A model generated the notes under the pieces. That model worked only from the letters and a program-made list of their open reading frames with translations. It was not told where the DNA came from and did not search any database. A program made the translations under genes and the position numbers. DNA of 64,000 bases, taken from the NCBI RefSeq assembly GCF_000002235.5, contig NW_022145604.1:179097-243096 (forward strand), in the 5' to 3' direction. Below are positions 31,622-45,219 of this stretch, in pieces. This DNA is from Strongylocentrotus purpuratus (taxonomy: Eukaryota; Echinodermata; Echinoidea; Camarodonta; Strongylocentrotidae). Each line of letters opens with the position of its first letter. Positions within the stretch are counted from its first letter, which is position 1.

Positions 31622-33390
31622 CTATAAGTACGATTCAATTTCAAAATATCTTGGCATTCTAGAAAGCTTGTGAGGCTCGTTGTTGAAATCTGTTGCACCT
31701 AAAATAGGTGTGCTTTTTCTACGAAGTTCTTTCTCTTTCCTCTGTTTGTCTGTTTCTGTTGGATGTAACCTTGCAATAGATGCTTGGACTGAGCTTAGGA
31801 GGTTGGGGCTGCTTGTAGTGCTCCGGTGACGCTCAGACTCTAACCAGGATTTGATGTCTTGAGGTTTAGAGGTGGATTTCAAGTTCTCTTTACCAAATGG
31901 CTTGAGTCTTTCCACAGCACTGACTTTCTTAGATTCTTCACTAGCAAGGTGCTCACTGATAGCTTTCTGAAGGTCCTTACCACCCCCTACAGTATGTCTC
32001 CTACGCCTCTTCTCCCTGTTCTTCTCCTTGACGGACGTAGTGTCTTTGGCAGATCCTCTACGGGTCTTGGAGATCTCCTGGGCATTGTTGGCGATGTTAT
32101 CACGGAGGGACGTTGGAGTAGTTTCTCTCTTCTCCATCGTGAGGATGACTTCAATACGACTGCACTTCTTAGGAGAATGAGATGTAGACTTGGCCATCTT
32201 GGACTTAGCAGATGATTTGACGATGTCCTTCGATCTTACGGGAGAGCTGGTGCTAGAGCCTGATCCTGAGGAAGCAGGAGATTCTAGTCTCCGTCGCAGG
32301 ACATCAGACCTGTCTACAGAGTTACTCCTATAATGAATGCCCCTGGGTTCATCAGCTTGATGATGATGGGTGTCACTCACAAGACTAGTAGGACGGGAGG
32401 TGTCATCTTCACTCTCATGCTGTAACACTCGCTGTAACCGCTCTTCAAATGTGGCTTTCATAGACTGAACAAAGTCACTTTCATCAATGTGCAAGGAAGC
32501 AAATGAGTCAGTAGACGATTGCTTCTTGGTTGATTCTTCTTTAGCTACAGTGTTAGCCTTGAATGCATTGTTATTATTAGAGGATTTTGATTGATCCCTA
32601 CCTGAAGGCTTTTCAAGAGAGTGTTTCCGACTAGCAGAAGGGCTCTTCATACCTTTACTTGTATAGTCCATGATCTTATTAGATACAGCTGCTAGCTCAC
32701 TTAGGTAATCTTGTGACTTGAATAACTCTTCTATGTTTGTATTGTCTTCTTTCTCTAAGTCACGTAGCGCCTCAGCATGCTGGCGCTCTATTCGCTCACG
32801 CTCTTTGGAATAGTCTGACTGCACCCAGCTGTCTCTCTTTGATGTTGCATTGGTAAGAGATTTCAGCTCCTGCTCTAGATTCAATGGAGGATTACTCTCT
32901 GAGGAGTCAGATAGTTTTCTACCCCGTGTTGAACCAAACTGGAAATTCTGATAGTAAGATCGTTGATAAGATCGATTGCTAGAACCAAAGAGAGAGCCTT
33001 GAAACATAGCCTCCATTTCCTTGGGGCTCTCATCACTCCCGCAGCTTGATTTGGAATCAACGGAACCCTGAGAGTTCTGACGCAGTACCACCTTACCGGT
33101 GCTATCATCCTTTCTAAGTCCAGCCGCGTGTAACGACCTCTCATCACCCACATCTATCGTGATTGGTTGCTGTCCAACTGTAAGACGCAATGACTCTTGA
33201 TCATGTAGTTTGATAGTATGTAGCTGAGGTGGCTCTGGACTAGGTCTTCTATACTTGACTTCACTCGTGTCCACCTTCTCAGGAGAGAAAGGTTTGTTGG
33301 GTGTCTTTAGCTTCCTTTGAGCAGCAGAGTTCACAGAGAGAATCAGGTCTTTAGAAGAGAACAGACCACCAGCATCACGGCGGATATCTT
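31622..33390 (-). CDS. ARHGAP21/23-like: RhoGAP gene last exon (C-terminal tail, stop)
   Basis: 1769 bp including TAG at 31622-31624. The acceptor is TTCTCTTTGCAG. It codes 588 residues, mostly Ser/Lys/Glu-rich, with a predicted coiled stretch ([18 protein letters not shown]). Two blocks resemble conserved tail motifs of vertebrate ARHGAP21: RRRRHTVGG (about 31976-32005) and [14 protein letters not shown] (about 31811-31853). The chain ends in ESYL, which fits a class I PDZ ligand. Confidence 0.92.
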
Positions 33391-35864
33391 CTGCAAAGAG
33401 AAATGTCACAGGATATTAATAATGACATACAGGGTTGAAATCCTCCATCTACCCATCACAAATGAGAATACAAAGTATGTACACCCCCAACAGAATGAGT
33501 GTCAGCTAAAGACATGACACAATGTAGGTAGTAAGGTGTAAAACAATTTGCAACTGCCTTCCCCATCCACATTTTTATTTTGAGGTAACACTATTTGCTT
33601 AACCCTTCCAGTGCAATCAATAATCTTAATCACTAAAATTTGGAATTGACACTACTAATTTAAAAGCAGGAAAAAATGTTTTCCTAATTGAAATTGAAAA
33701 TGACTTGACTGTGAAGCGACATATCACCAAATGTACACAAAAAGATGATCCATAATCAAAAATTTAAAATTTAAAAACATATTGTGAAATCATACTTGTG
33801 GTACATGTCTGTAAACTTGGATGTACTGTACTGGAGGAAAGAATTATGTTGAGAGTTGAGTGCAGTCTTACCCATTGAAGATGTTTTAAGTGGACCAGTC
33901 TTATCCATCTCATTCTCTTCCTCCTCTTCACCTCCGTCTTGTTCATCTTCTCCTTTCCTCCTAGACGGACTCTTCTTCTTCTCCCAGCTGTTCAACCTCA
34001 CCGCATCACTAGGGACATCCTGCTGACTCTCTACATCATCACTGAAGAACCAATCACAGTGAAGGATCAAGCTCTCTACTATCTTACACTGGTCAGACAT
34101 GTCTGTTACCATGGTAACCATGCTATCGTCTCCAGAGCGTACCAGGGTAGGACCGAAGACGATGGCAAGGTTACGGACTTCCATGCGGTTCACATCTGCG
34201 TTGGCTGCAACTCCTATCAAACAGAAAAAGGATGAATTGGTTTAATACACTTCAACTTTATATAATCATAAATCTTGTTCATTTCCATACAGTTGGGATA
34301 GATGCATATCAGCTGGCAATTCAGTTCTAGGGTTATAATGATGAACTCAACATGTATGATACACTCATTTAAAATATTGTACATAATATGATTGTGCAAC
34401 ACCTGCTCTGGTGACAATTCTGAGAAGACAATGTCTCAAACTGCTCTAATTTCAACCATGAACCATAAACTACTTGTTAACCCAACACTATTCCTATGCC
34501 TACACTGAAGTCCAATCACACCAATAACCCTACATCAAATGATATATCTCAGACAAAATCATGACTAGAGCAGGAGCTCATCCAATAATACACCATCTAA
34601 GGACCAAAGAAGACTAACCTTTGAGATGGTTGGCAAGGTATTTGAAGGACTCATAATGGTGATCTGGTAGATTATGGATCTGTCTACGTAGAGCCCACAT
34701 CCTCTCTGAAGGTTCTTCCATACGATTAGCTGCAATGAAATCCTTGTACTGGTTGTTGGGTACCATTGGATTGGGTAGCTTACGGAAGAATAGCTTCATT
34801 AAACTACTGATCACATTCACATCCTGCCAGCGCTGCGATTTGGAGAAAAGGTAGAACATTATTAATAAATTACCATACGCGAAATCTCAATTACCCACAC
34901 AAGAATGACATTTTTTAATAATAAAGTTCTTTATATTTAAAAGAATCTCTTCTCTTGAAGCCCTTCCAAGAGAGCTTCCTTATATGCTTCTATTAAACAG
35001 GAAGTGTTATAAATCAACAAATAAAAACACTGAGGAGTACACATGCCATGGACAACGAATGAACTTCTTATAGAATCACTGTCAGTAGGTACAACTTTTC
35101 AACCCCTCAATGGTTCTATGAAATCTAAAGAATTTTTTGAAAAAATGATTTATACAGACTTTGCAATTGACCTAAATTACTGTGAGCACAGCAAAAATAC
35201 TGAAAGCCTATCTGCACTAGCTTGGCCAGGAGGGATTAGACCTCCCTGCGTGTCACTGACAGGTGGTTATCTCATCAAATCAGCTCTCACTTAACATAAG
35301 AAAGAGGGCATCATGAGGGATCATCGGGTACCGCATTGTTTGATATATAGAGGGCGCAAGTAGCTAAAAAGTAGTGCAGTGGGGCTATATCGGTTGACTT
35401 TGGCGATCATGCTTTTCCACAACCTTCGGCTCCTAGCCTTCTGTATTAGTACCACTCCCAGTTCTTTCACTCCTCTCTCTTCCAACAATTTCTGCAGACT
35501 GTCCATCCAAAGTATCCTCCTTCTTCCCCTACTCTTTCTTCCCACAATTTTCCCTGTCAAAGCAAGATTCTCTAGGCCTTCTTTACGTGTAATGTGACCC
35601 ATGAACTTCAACTTCACACGATGTTATATTGCTAATAAACTATTAAGCTTCTCAGATCTTACCTCATCAGTCAGATCAATCTCATCTACTCCTTTCTTGA
35701 GTTCTTCTTTGAGATATGAGATACCTCCGCTGTTCCCAGGTACTCTGTAGATCCCTACATAGTCCATCCCTTTAGCTTCTATGATGGAGCAGCAGATCTC
35801 AACAACCATCGGTACAAGCTGAGAAGAGACAACAATTATAATAATTATAATAATAATAATAATA

Positions 35865-35895
<31 letters not shown>

Positions 35896-38800
35896 ATTCT
35901 TATAAAGCACACTTATCTAATAACTTACTCAAGGCGCTATACAAAACAAAATACACAAATCTCTCTCCAGAATTTTAACATAATATCATTGGTAACTCTG
36001 AGTAAATAAAACCGTTTTTAACATGTTTCTGAAAGGTTTCTATGCATTGAATGTTTTGAATGGCACTTGGCACAATAAGATATGCACACATCATAAACCT
36101 ACAAACAATCAATTTTAGCCCCCCCCCCCCCTCCCCTTCTTTCATCAAACTTTTCAAAGCTGCTGTGATTTTGTTTAAATATTTTATTATATCAATTTTT
36201 TTCTGATACAAGCAAAGCAAGTCACTATATTCAACTGTTTCATTTCAATTTCCTTTTTTGTTACCTTAAGCTTTCATTATATTTAGACATGCAACTTGCC
36301 TTTATCTATATGTAGCCAACCCCCCTGCCCCAATGCCTCTTCCTATCAATTTACATGCAGATTTATATGTAACATCATTACCTCATTGGACTGTGATGCG
36401 GCACATTCATCCAGAGGAACTCCAAACGTAGCATTGCCGATCATCTGATCATCCAAAGGGTAAGCAAAGCCCCCAGTCCGCCCTCGACCACGGATGTGTC
36501 TCTTCATACGATCAGCAAAGCTCTGGCTTGCTTTGGCCTTGGCAAGCATCTCCTCTGTACACAAGCAACAAGAAATCAAGCAATGAAAACTCAACTGAAG
36601 AATTCCATACAGCCACAAGATTAAAACAACTAAGCTAATGATGTTATTTGGAGATATTTACTGCTTTTGATGATAACAACATTTGTTTTCTCCAGAAATG
36701 AGTATTCATGTATCACTCCTTTGTTTTCAGTCATTATACAGCGTAAATGTATTTATTAACACATGAATTATAAGTTCTCTAGAAAACCCCAAATTTGTTG
36801 AATAAGATTATGGGGAAAGTCCACCTTAATATTAGTTTGTGTTTAATAAAAGCAGAAAAATTAGTGAAACAATATAGTGAAAGTTTGAGGATATCTGATT
36901 AATTTTTTTTAAATTGTCATCAGTGAAGCACAAATTGGTAACGCTGTGACATATCTTGTGATCTCCTCTCCAGTTTGCTCTGTACAGAAAATTTGATAAA
37001 CTTTCATTTTCTTAATTATTGATGACGGAACAGACTTGTTTCATACGTGGGTTGTATAAAGACATATTTGCAATAATTAAATTAACAGTGAATGTATGAT
37101 TGAAATTGTTGTTAAGAGAAAATATACATTTTGGAAGTTTTTTAGTCCAGGGCGTTTTGGAGGGGACCTTGCAAGATATTGCCAATTTGTGTTTAATTGA
37201 TCAAATCTTCAAATATTCATAACTCTCTTATTTTTAATCAGATTTTGCTCAAACTATCACTGACCTGTTTCTCTCAATTTTCTGCTTCTATGAAAACCAA
37301 CTTAATATCAGGATGGACTTCCCCTTTAAATAAAATCAACTTGCGAGAATTGATTATAATGCAAGTTGAAAGACAAAACATGCCTTTTTATCTGAATAAT
37401 TCCACTACCAGCTTTAGCAGGTGTACCATCCAATTATACAATTCCCAATAGGTTGGAACAATGATTACCAAGAAGCCATTAAAATTACGTCAAACCTGCT
37501 TTAGTGACAGGTCACCTGTCTACAAAGGCCACATTTGTTGTTTCCCTTGAAAAAGGTTTCTCGTTAAGTCATGTTCTAAAGGAACCTGTCTACAAAGGCC
37601 ACTTTTTGTGTTTCCCTTGGACAGTCGCTATAGACAGGTTTGACTGTATATCTACTTGTTTTCCTTTGCAAGCTGTGATAAGATTTAGTCCATAACAGGC
37701 AGTGTACACTACTGCTTGAGTGTTTGAGTGCTAACCTTTAGCTGTTGGTCTTGGTTTAGGTTGTGTTCCTGGTGAAGTGACCGACTTGAAGAACTTCTTC
37801 CTATAGGAGCTTGGTGATGGGACCTTGACCTGATGATGGCCAGGCTGGGTCTCACCCTTGCTTGACTTGTCTAAGAGCTGCAGTAAGTTGTTCTCTTTCT
37901 CCTGTTCATGAAAAATAACAAATCAAAATGAGTTTAGGATATCAATTTGACCAAGATATCTCAACTTGACCAAGATATCTCAACTTGACCAAGATATCTC
38001 AGCTTGACCAAGATATCTCAACTTGACCATGCTATTTCAAAAGAGCCTCGGTGGTATCTAATTTGTTTCTTGAACTGTTTATACCACTCAAGTCTCTTTC
38101 CAAAATATTTATCATGCAGTCCAATGTGGACAAGTTCTGCTCACACACAAATACATTATGTATACTCTGCATGTACATGTATATACATGTAGCTTAAAAA
38201 TATGGTTGTCATGTTGCTACTGCTCTGAAGGTTCCATCTGATGACCTTTCATGTAAAATGCTGCCTACACACATCCTCATTCAGGTAACCCTACATTGGA
38301 GAATATAGGAGCAATAATACTCTTCTGAAAAAGATTCCATAATGCAACTTGTTTCAAAGCAGTCCAAAGAAAATCAACAATACCATGTTGTCTGTATCTG
38401 TATGGTTTGATCAGCAAAATGTCTTCTTCAGACACATCCACGCTAATGTCACTGTTTATTCTCTCCATAAAGTCTCCCTACATTATCATCCTCAAAGTTA
38501 TACATGTACGATCAAATCACAGGATAGAAGATTTCTCAAAGTTCTATGACCAGATCAGTGGCAAGAATATTCCTCAAAGTTCTATGACCAGATCACTGGC
38601 TATAAGATTCCTCAGATTCAGCTAGGAGGCAGAGCCCTGATAAACAGCAGTCTATGCTCATCTTGATCAGCGGATGTTTGTAATGAGTCAAAGTGATCAA
38701 CAAGCAAGGGAGTCTAGCTGGCCTATGGCCATGTCATGGATTGAATTGTTCAAATAGTAAAGAGATCGCATGTATCAGGTCACACATGTATAGGCCTCAT

Positions 38801-41800
38801 CACCTTCATTAGTATCATGGTATGTGACATTCAAACTCATAATGAGTCTGGACACTTAATCCAAGGGAACACTTTATGATGCACACCAACACCATGATAT
38901 TCAACGTATCGTAATAGTCTGGATGCACACCAAGGGAACACTTTAACCAACACCATGGTGTTCAACGTATCATAATGAGCCTGGACACGTTATGATGCAC
39001 ACCAAGGGAACACTTTATGCACACCAACACCATGGTGTTCAACGTATCATAATGTGACTGAACATAGGAGTCTGACAAGCACTTTACACCATCCCTCTCT
39101 CTATCATGGTGTACATGTATCTGACATTCAACACAAAAATGAATCTGGACACATGATGACACAACTGAGCACTGTACAATCTATACAGCAGTCTAACAGA
39201 ACACAAACAAATACAAATGGAATGGGTAGTAGGGCACTTTACAACAACTCACTATTGAAGTATTGTGATATTTACAATATAATGAGTGTGGACACATGAC
39301 AAAGGAGATCAAGGGGCACTTCAGGATAGGAATACCCCTTCTTGTTATAGTATGTAACAGATAACACTGCTCATAACTCTGTGTCTGGACATGGCAGAGA
39401 GTTGGTATTAGAACATCCACCCCCCCCCCCCTTTCCCCTTCCATGGGAATCTTTGGTATGGCACAGTCATTCATCATTTACATAACAAAATGAGTCAGGA
39501 AATAAACTTGCAGGAAGCTAGGTGGATGCTTGGTATACTTGCCCTCTGTTGCAGCCCCTTGATTAGCAGATATCTAGGATCAAGTGAGTCTGGGAAATCA
39601 TGTACAATGAATGAGAGAAAGAGTATATGCTTGTACTCCTCTCTCTTGCTCTCATGTCTCTACTCTATTCATACTCAGGTGGAAGTAACATTGGCACAGA
39701 ACACTTCAAAACGTTTCAATCTCCTTTCTATTCTGATTTTCAATTAACAAAGACAAACCGGTACATGTAAATGTACAACTCAATATCAATATGGTTGAAA
39801 AGCTTTTTAACAAAAAGGTTGGTGCAGCTGGATGTGATGTTCTTCACAGTGGAAGTGACAAGAAAAAAACCCACATATTATTCAAGAGAAGACAAATTTG
39901 CTTTGGACTAATTCAATATTTCACTTCAAACATGTACACTATTGATGTAGGAGGTGCCGGTCTATATAAAGTGGAAGTAGAAAAAGAATTCCATAGAATT
40001 CATCCATTCACAATTGCAGTACAATTTCTGCAGAAATTGTTTCACTTATAATATAAAAGAATACAGTGTAAATGTATATGACCGAATGAATTTACCCACC
40101 GTAGACTGAAATGCCAAGTTGCAATGACACACATGTAGCTTACTTGAATCCAATTGGTACATAAAAACGTTCCAATATTATACTTGGATGATATCAAACT
40201 GTTACTTGAACACAACATCCAATGTCCTTTCTACATGATACGATGCCATACTGCACGCACACAGTGTCCAACAACGTGTAATGTTGACATGCAGCTAGGA
40301 CAGGAAGAAAATAGAACAGTCGTCTCTTCAAGTCTCGAGTGTGAGTGGTCATACGTCACATTCTATGACGTTGCTTGAAAACTGGAAATTTACTACTTCC
40401 TCAACCTCCTTTGGTTAACAGCATTTCATCATCATTCAATAACCTACATATTACAAATATTTCCATTTAAAGGTAATACAAAGTTTTGGGAAATTTTGAA
40501 TATTGAGTGGATAGTGATTCTTTACAATTTTGATATTTGGATGCCCCTGTGGATGTTTTGTAAGGACTAAAAAATTAGCTCCTAAAACACTTCGACTCCT
40601 GCTGTCGAGAAAAATTGAATATTAAAATTTACTGGTGCTCCCTGTAAATTTTGATGAATTTCAAATAGCGCCTACGGCCGTACAATGGTAGCCACGACCA
40701 TGAAAATCTCAGAATATGAAGTTGTGATATATAATTTCTAAACGGGAATAGCTAATCTGTCGATTTTAGTCAAGAGTCATTGTTTTATAGCTTAATCAAT
40801 ATCTTGACCTTGAGAGGGAGCTATACAAAATAAATAGTTTATTATTTACAATTTCATAACTTTAGACTCGATTTCAACCGCGACAACGATCACTGAATAT
40901 TGTAGGATCGCATATGCTTCCAATATGTTCATTTGAACCAAATTCATGACCCCATACCAACACTTTGTATTACCTTTAAGTGACAACTAACAACATGAAA
41001 ACAAATTATCACTTAAACTATATTATGGCAGCATGTGAAAAATCAAGAAATGACAATATAAAAGAGTAAAGCTAGCTCTGAAAAACTACACCAAGAATCA
41101 AATAGACTTGGATAGATTTGAATGAAGGAGGCTAGCTGTTAATGAACTATTAATTCAATGGCAGTACCCTGTCTGTAAATATTACCAACCCTATAGACCT
41201 AGCGCTGCTCAGTGGCTGCCAGGCTCACGATGAATTGGGCAAAAAGAATTTACATTTTCGGTTTAACTTAATAAAATTTGGAGTGGACTTAAGTTTAAAG
41301 AATATTATTATTAGAATCAATATATTTATAGTTAACATGCATCAGTGTCACTGTCACTGCTATGAAATTGAAAAGAACTTGTATTGTTTACTGTTGGAAA
41401 AGACATTGTGGCTAGGCAGTCTCATAGGGGTAGTAGGAGGTGACAAACTTATTAAAACTTAATGGATTCTTTTAAAACCTCTCCTCTCATTATGATATCT
41501 ATGACAAAAGTAATTTGTAGTGTACTATGAATATAATCATTCTAATATGGAATTATAAAACTTTCAAGGATGTCTCTTTCCTACAATGCAACCATATCAA
41601 CATGTTGACTATCTCCTTGAGGGTCTTAAATCCCTGATTGAAACATACCAGTAAATATGGCTCATTTAGATCAACATTGCACAATAATCTAACTTATACT
41701 GATATCGCAACTACTCCGAAGATCAAGATACACTAATCTTGATCTAGGGAGACACGAACGAACGAACAATTGCATAAAAACAATGTATATTGCACCAAAA

Positions 41801-44800
41801 TTATATATTAACCATTACAAAATTTAAAGAATTATATTGCCACATCAACAGATTGTTCCCCCTATTCCACAAACCCCTGAATATTATTTCCTCTCTCAGG
41901 AACAGTCATTGTCAAAGTTACTGAATCAAAACTAGGTATCGTTTGATACTATCACAGTGTAAGACCTCAAACAAGATCATATCACAGAGTGCTGTGAAGA
42001 TTTCAAACAAACTTTCTTTGCTATCTAGAGTAAAGTGAAACCTATCAGTTTCAATTTGGGAGGAAATGCAATTAAATTTAGAAGCTTAACTGATATCACA
42101 CAAAGAGAAAGGAAGTTAGCTGTCTACATATCAGCATGAACTTCATGAACATAACCAAACTAGTACAAAAACATGAAAAATAAGAAATTTGGGGTGTTCA
42201 CATATAGTTGGAGACACTGTCATAGTCAAGTATAACAAAAATAAATTGAACAAACTACATAAAATATTTGAATTTGTTGTTTCTACAACAGGAACTGCAC
42301 TCATTATGGAAATGATAATGATGATCATGGCAATGATTTTAATGATGATCAAAATGAAAATGTTGGTGCTGGTACAAAGGATCATGAAGATGATGACTTA
42401 GATGACAGAGTTGGCAACTGTATCAAGAGTAAATTAAATATCAAATTGCGCAAAGTTATTCAAAACCTTTTGTACAAGGCATATGGACAAATGCTTTTGA
42501 TTTGATTAACTCTAATACTGGACCCAACAGTACCCCTACTCCTAATCCTAACCTTTTTTCAATTCAATTCAATTCTCATTTATTTCATTCTCGATTAAAA
42601 ATTACATTCATACAAATGAAACAAAAGCACAATCACAACATAAGCCCTAACCTTTTATCTCTGTGTCTGAAACTGATGTCACCACTCAAATGCCAGATTG
42701 TTATTAATTATCAAAACTAAGCCTGTTAAAATGTGTTTCTTTTACTTTGGTATGGTGCAAGAATGACCTGTAATAACCCCTGGTATGAATGAGAGAAGGA
42801 TGCCCTTTCTTCATGCAATTAATATTCTTTCTTCCCATTCCAAGCTTCCTCCTTAAATGCCAAACAGCTTCCATTCCAAAACAACATAGGTATTTTATCA
42901 TATCAATTTCTGACTTAGTTCATATTGATGAACAAAAGATATTCAGGGATCATAGAAGGAAGATGGTAATTAAGTGTCTTCAAAAAGAAAACTGTAAAGA
43001 AATACTTCTTCAAAACTGTTGAGGATCTTGGAGAGCAAGTCTCTAGTAACATAATGCAATGGCTGGTGGCCAAACGATGATACCTAGTACTCAATCCATG
43101 AAACCAATGATACTATACAGGTGGCAGAGGGAGAGCCTGAAAACTAACATCCTGCATCTATATGTATGCTAATGCTTCAGCAACATTTCTGAATAATAAA
43201 TACCCTTTTCTTTGGAAAGTAATGACAACATGACACCCCCTGAATCATTGAGAACAAGAGGTTGGATCAATCAAAGGGCGTCTCTATATTAGACTGGGCA
43301 GGCAGGCAGTATGAGGAAGGATGTAATCAGTGTAGAATGGATATAGTCTAGCTAGCTAGCCAAATACAAGGAAACAACAACCTTTCTGCCAAGTGACCAA
43401 ACCCTTCATCATCCCCTATACAGCACAGGACTCAGTCAATGATGAAACTAAACCCTATTGGGAAATGGGATTCTGTGTTCCTACATCACCTATGACGCCT
43501 AGCTGGAATGCTCCCCAGGGAGTGGAGAATGTGCATACATTGTGTGCGGGTAAGCCTGAATACGATGACCAGGGTAATAATATATATCTGTAAAGCGCTT
43601 TGAGAGGGCCTGCGGTCCTGAAAAGCGCTATATAAGACCGCACTATTATTATTATCATTATGATCATCACTGTCTATTACCATCTGGTTAAAGGTACTTG
43701 ACAACAGTTTTAAGTAAAAAGAGAGTATAGAAATATTCAGAATGTTTTAGATATTGTTAAGCTGGGGTGACGGTCTGAAATGATTACATCATTTATACAT
43801 GTTATACTTCACCAAGGCAGATTAAATTGTGCAATTAACGTTTTAATCAAGTTTACACAAATGTTGTATTAAACGGTTAACCTTCTATCCGGTAAGCCAA
43901 CTGCACACACACATTACCCAATGTCACATAATGTGGATGTGATTTCACAATTGAAATACCTCTCATAAAATTAAAGATGGGACCATTATAAGAATCAAAA
44001 TGCTACCCCTATCACAGTATGGTTTTAATATCCTGACAGAAAATGACCATACAGTAAGCAAAGTAAAAATACAAAGCTTAAATTAGTTACAAACACTATT
44101 CCAAATTTTGAATTTTGACTTTCCTTATTCCTATTATGCCTTTGGTTGTTTTAAATGGGTCATCTCCCAGATCCGTTGCTCTCTTTTCCCATTTCCTCTA
44201 CGGTACTCTAAATACAAGTTTGCTACAATTCATCATGCTCAAGAAAATGGAGACGAACAATATACAACTTTATCTGTTTATACCCTTTTAATGCTTTAGA
44301 CATTTTAAATCTCCAAAATTTATATATTACATTTTTTAAACTTCAAGATTATCTTTTAAACAAGTTCATAAATTGTACAGTACCTGTATATGCATGATTT
44401 CTTGATGTAATAGAAAAGAAAAACTGGGTTTGGCAATTTCTCAAGATGGGCTAAAAGATACATCTAAAGTGCAATGTACAGCAAAACATTACAAGAAAAT
44501 TACAAGAAAATTACAAGAAACATTTCTATATCAAGACAGAATTTCTAGGTTACTGCAGCAAATTTTGTTGCTAAGGAAATAGAACAGAATTGCCAAATGA
44601 ATATTCCCTTTTTATCAGTTCCACTACCCCTATACTCACCTTTACAATATATACTACTGGCCTCTGTACACGAAACAATGTGTACTGCCTGCATACAACA
44701 TGCCTCTTTTCAGAGTTTCCCATTGAACTGCCCGTGGTTACAGAGATCACACAGAACTAGCGACTATCGATGAAAACTTACGACTCAGAATCAAAGAGGA

Positions 44801-45186
44801 AATATTCATTGAAGTGCAAAGTCTTAGCCATGAGCTCCGGTCAACTTGCCCATTCATTAACACATACAAAGTCAACTAAAAATGTGGGGAATCCAAGTCC
44901 AACTTCATACTGATTTGTAGCCGCAACACTGAATATGAAGGTTCATTTGAGTAAAGATATGTCCAGAGCAGTCGTTAAAACAATGCATTTAATGAGGTAC
45001 AAGGAGAGAACTAATCTGCATGTAAACTCACCAGGGAGCTAGCATCAAAGAGGTGATTATGAGTATATAGAATAGTCCGCAAGCCATGCATGTATCATAT
45101 TGCAGGTCAAATATTGAAGACAACAGATACAAGTATTTGTCACTACCCTTACCCCCTATCTAAGCTTACCGACCTCCTACTCTCTG

Positions 45187-45219
<33 letters not shown>

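Noticed and set aside
31859..32215. Plus-strand ORF of 118 codons, and 60524-60955 of 143 codons
   Set aside because: Antisense shadows of large RhoGAP exons; no independent protein features.
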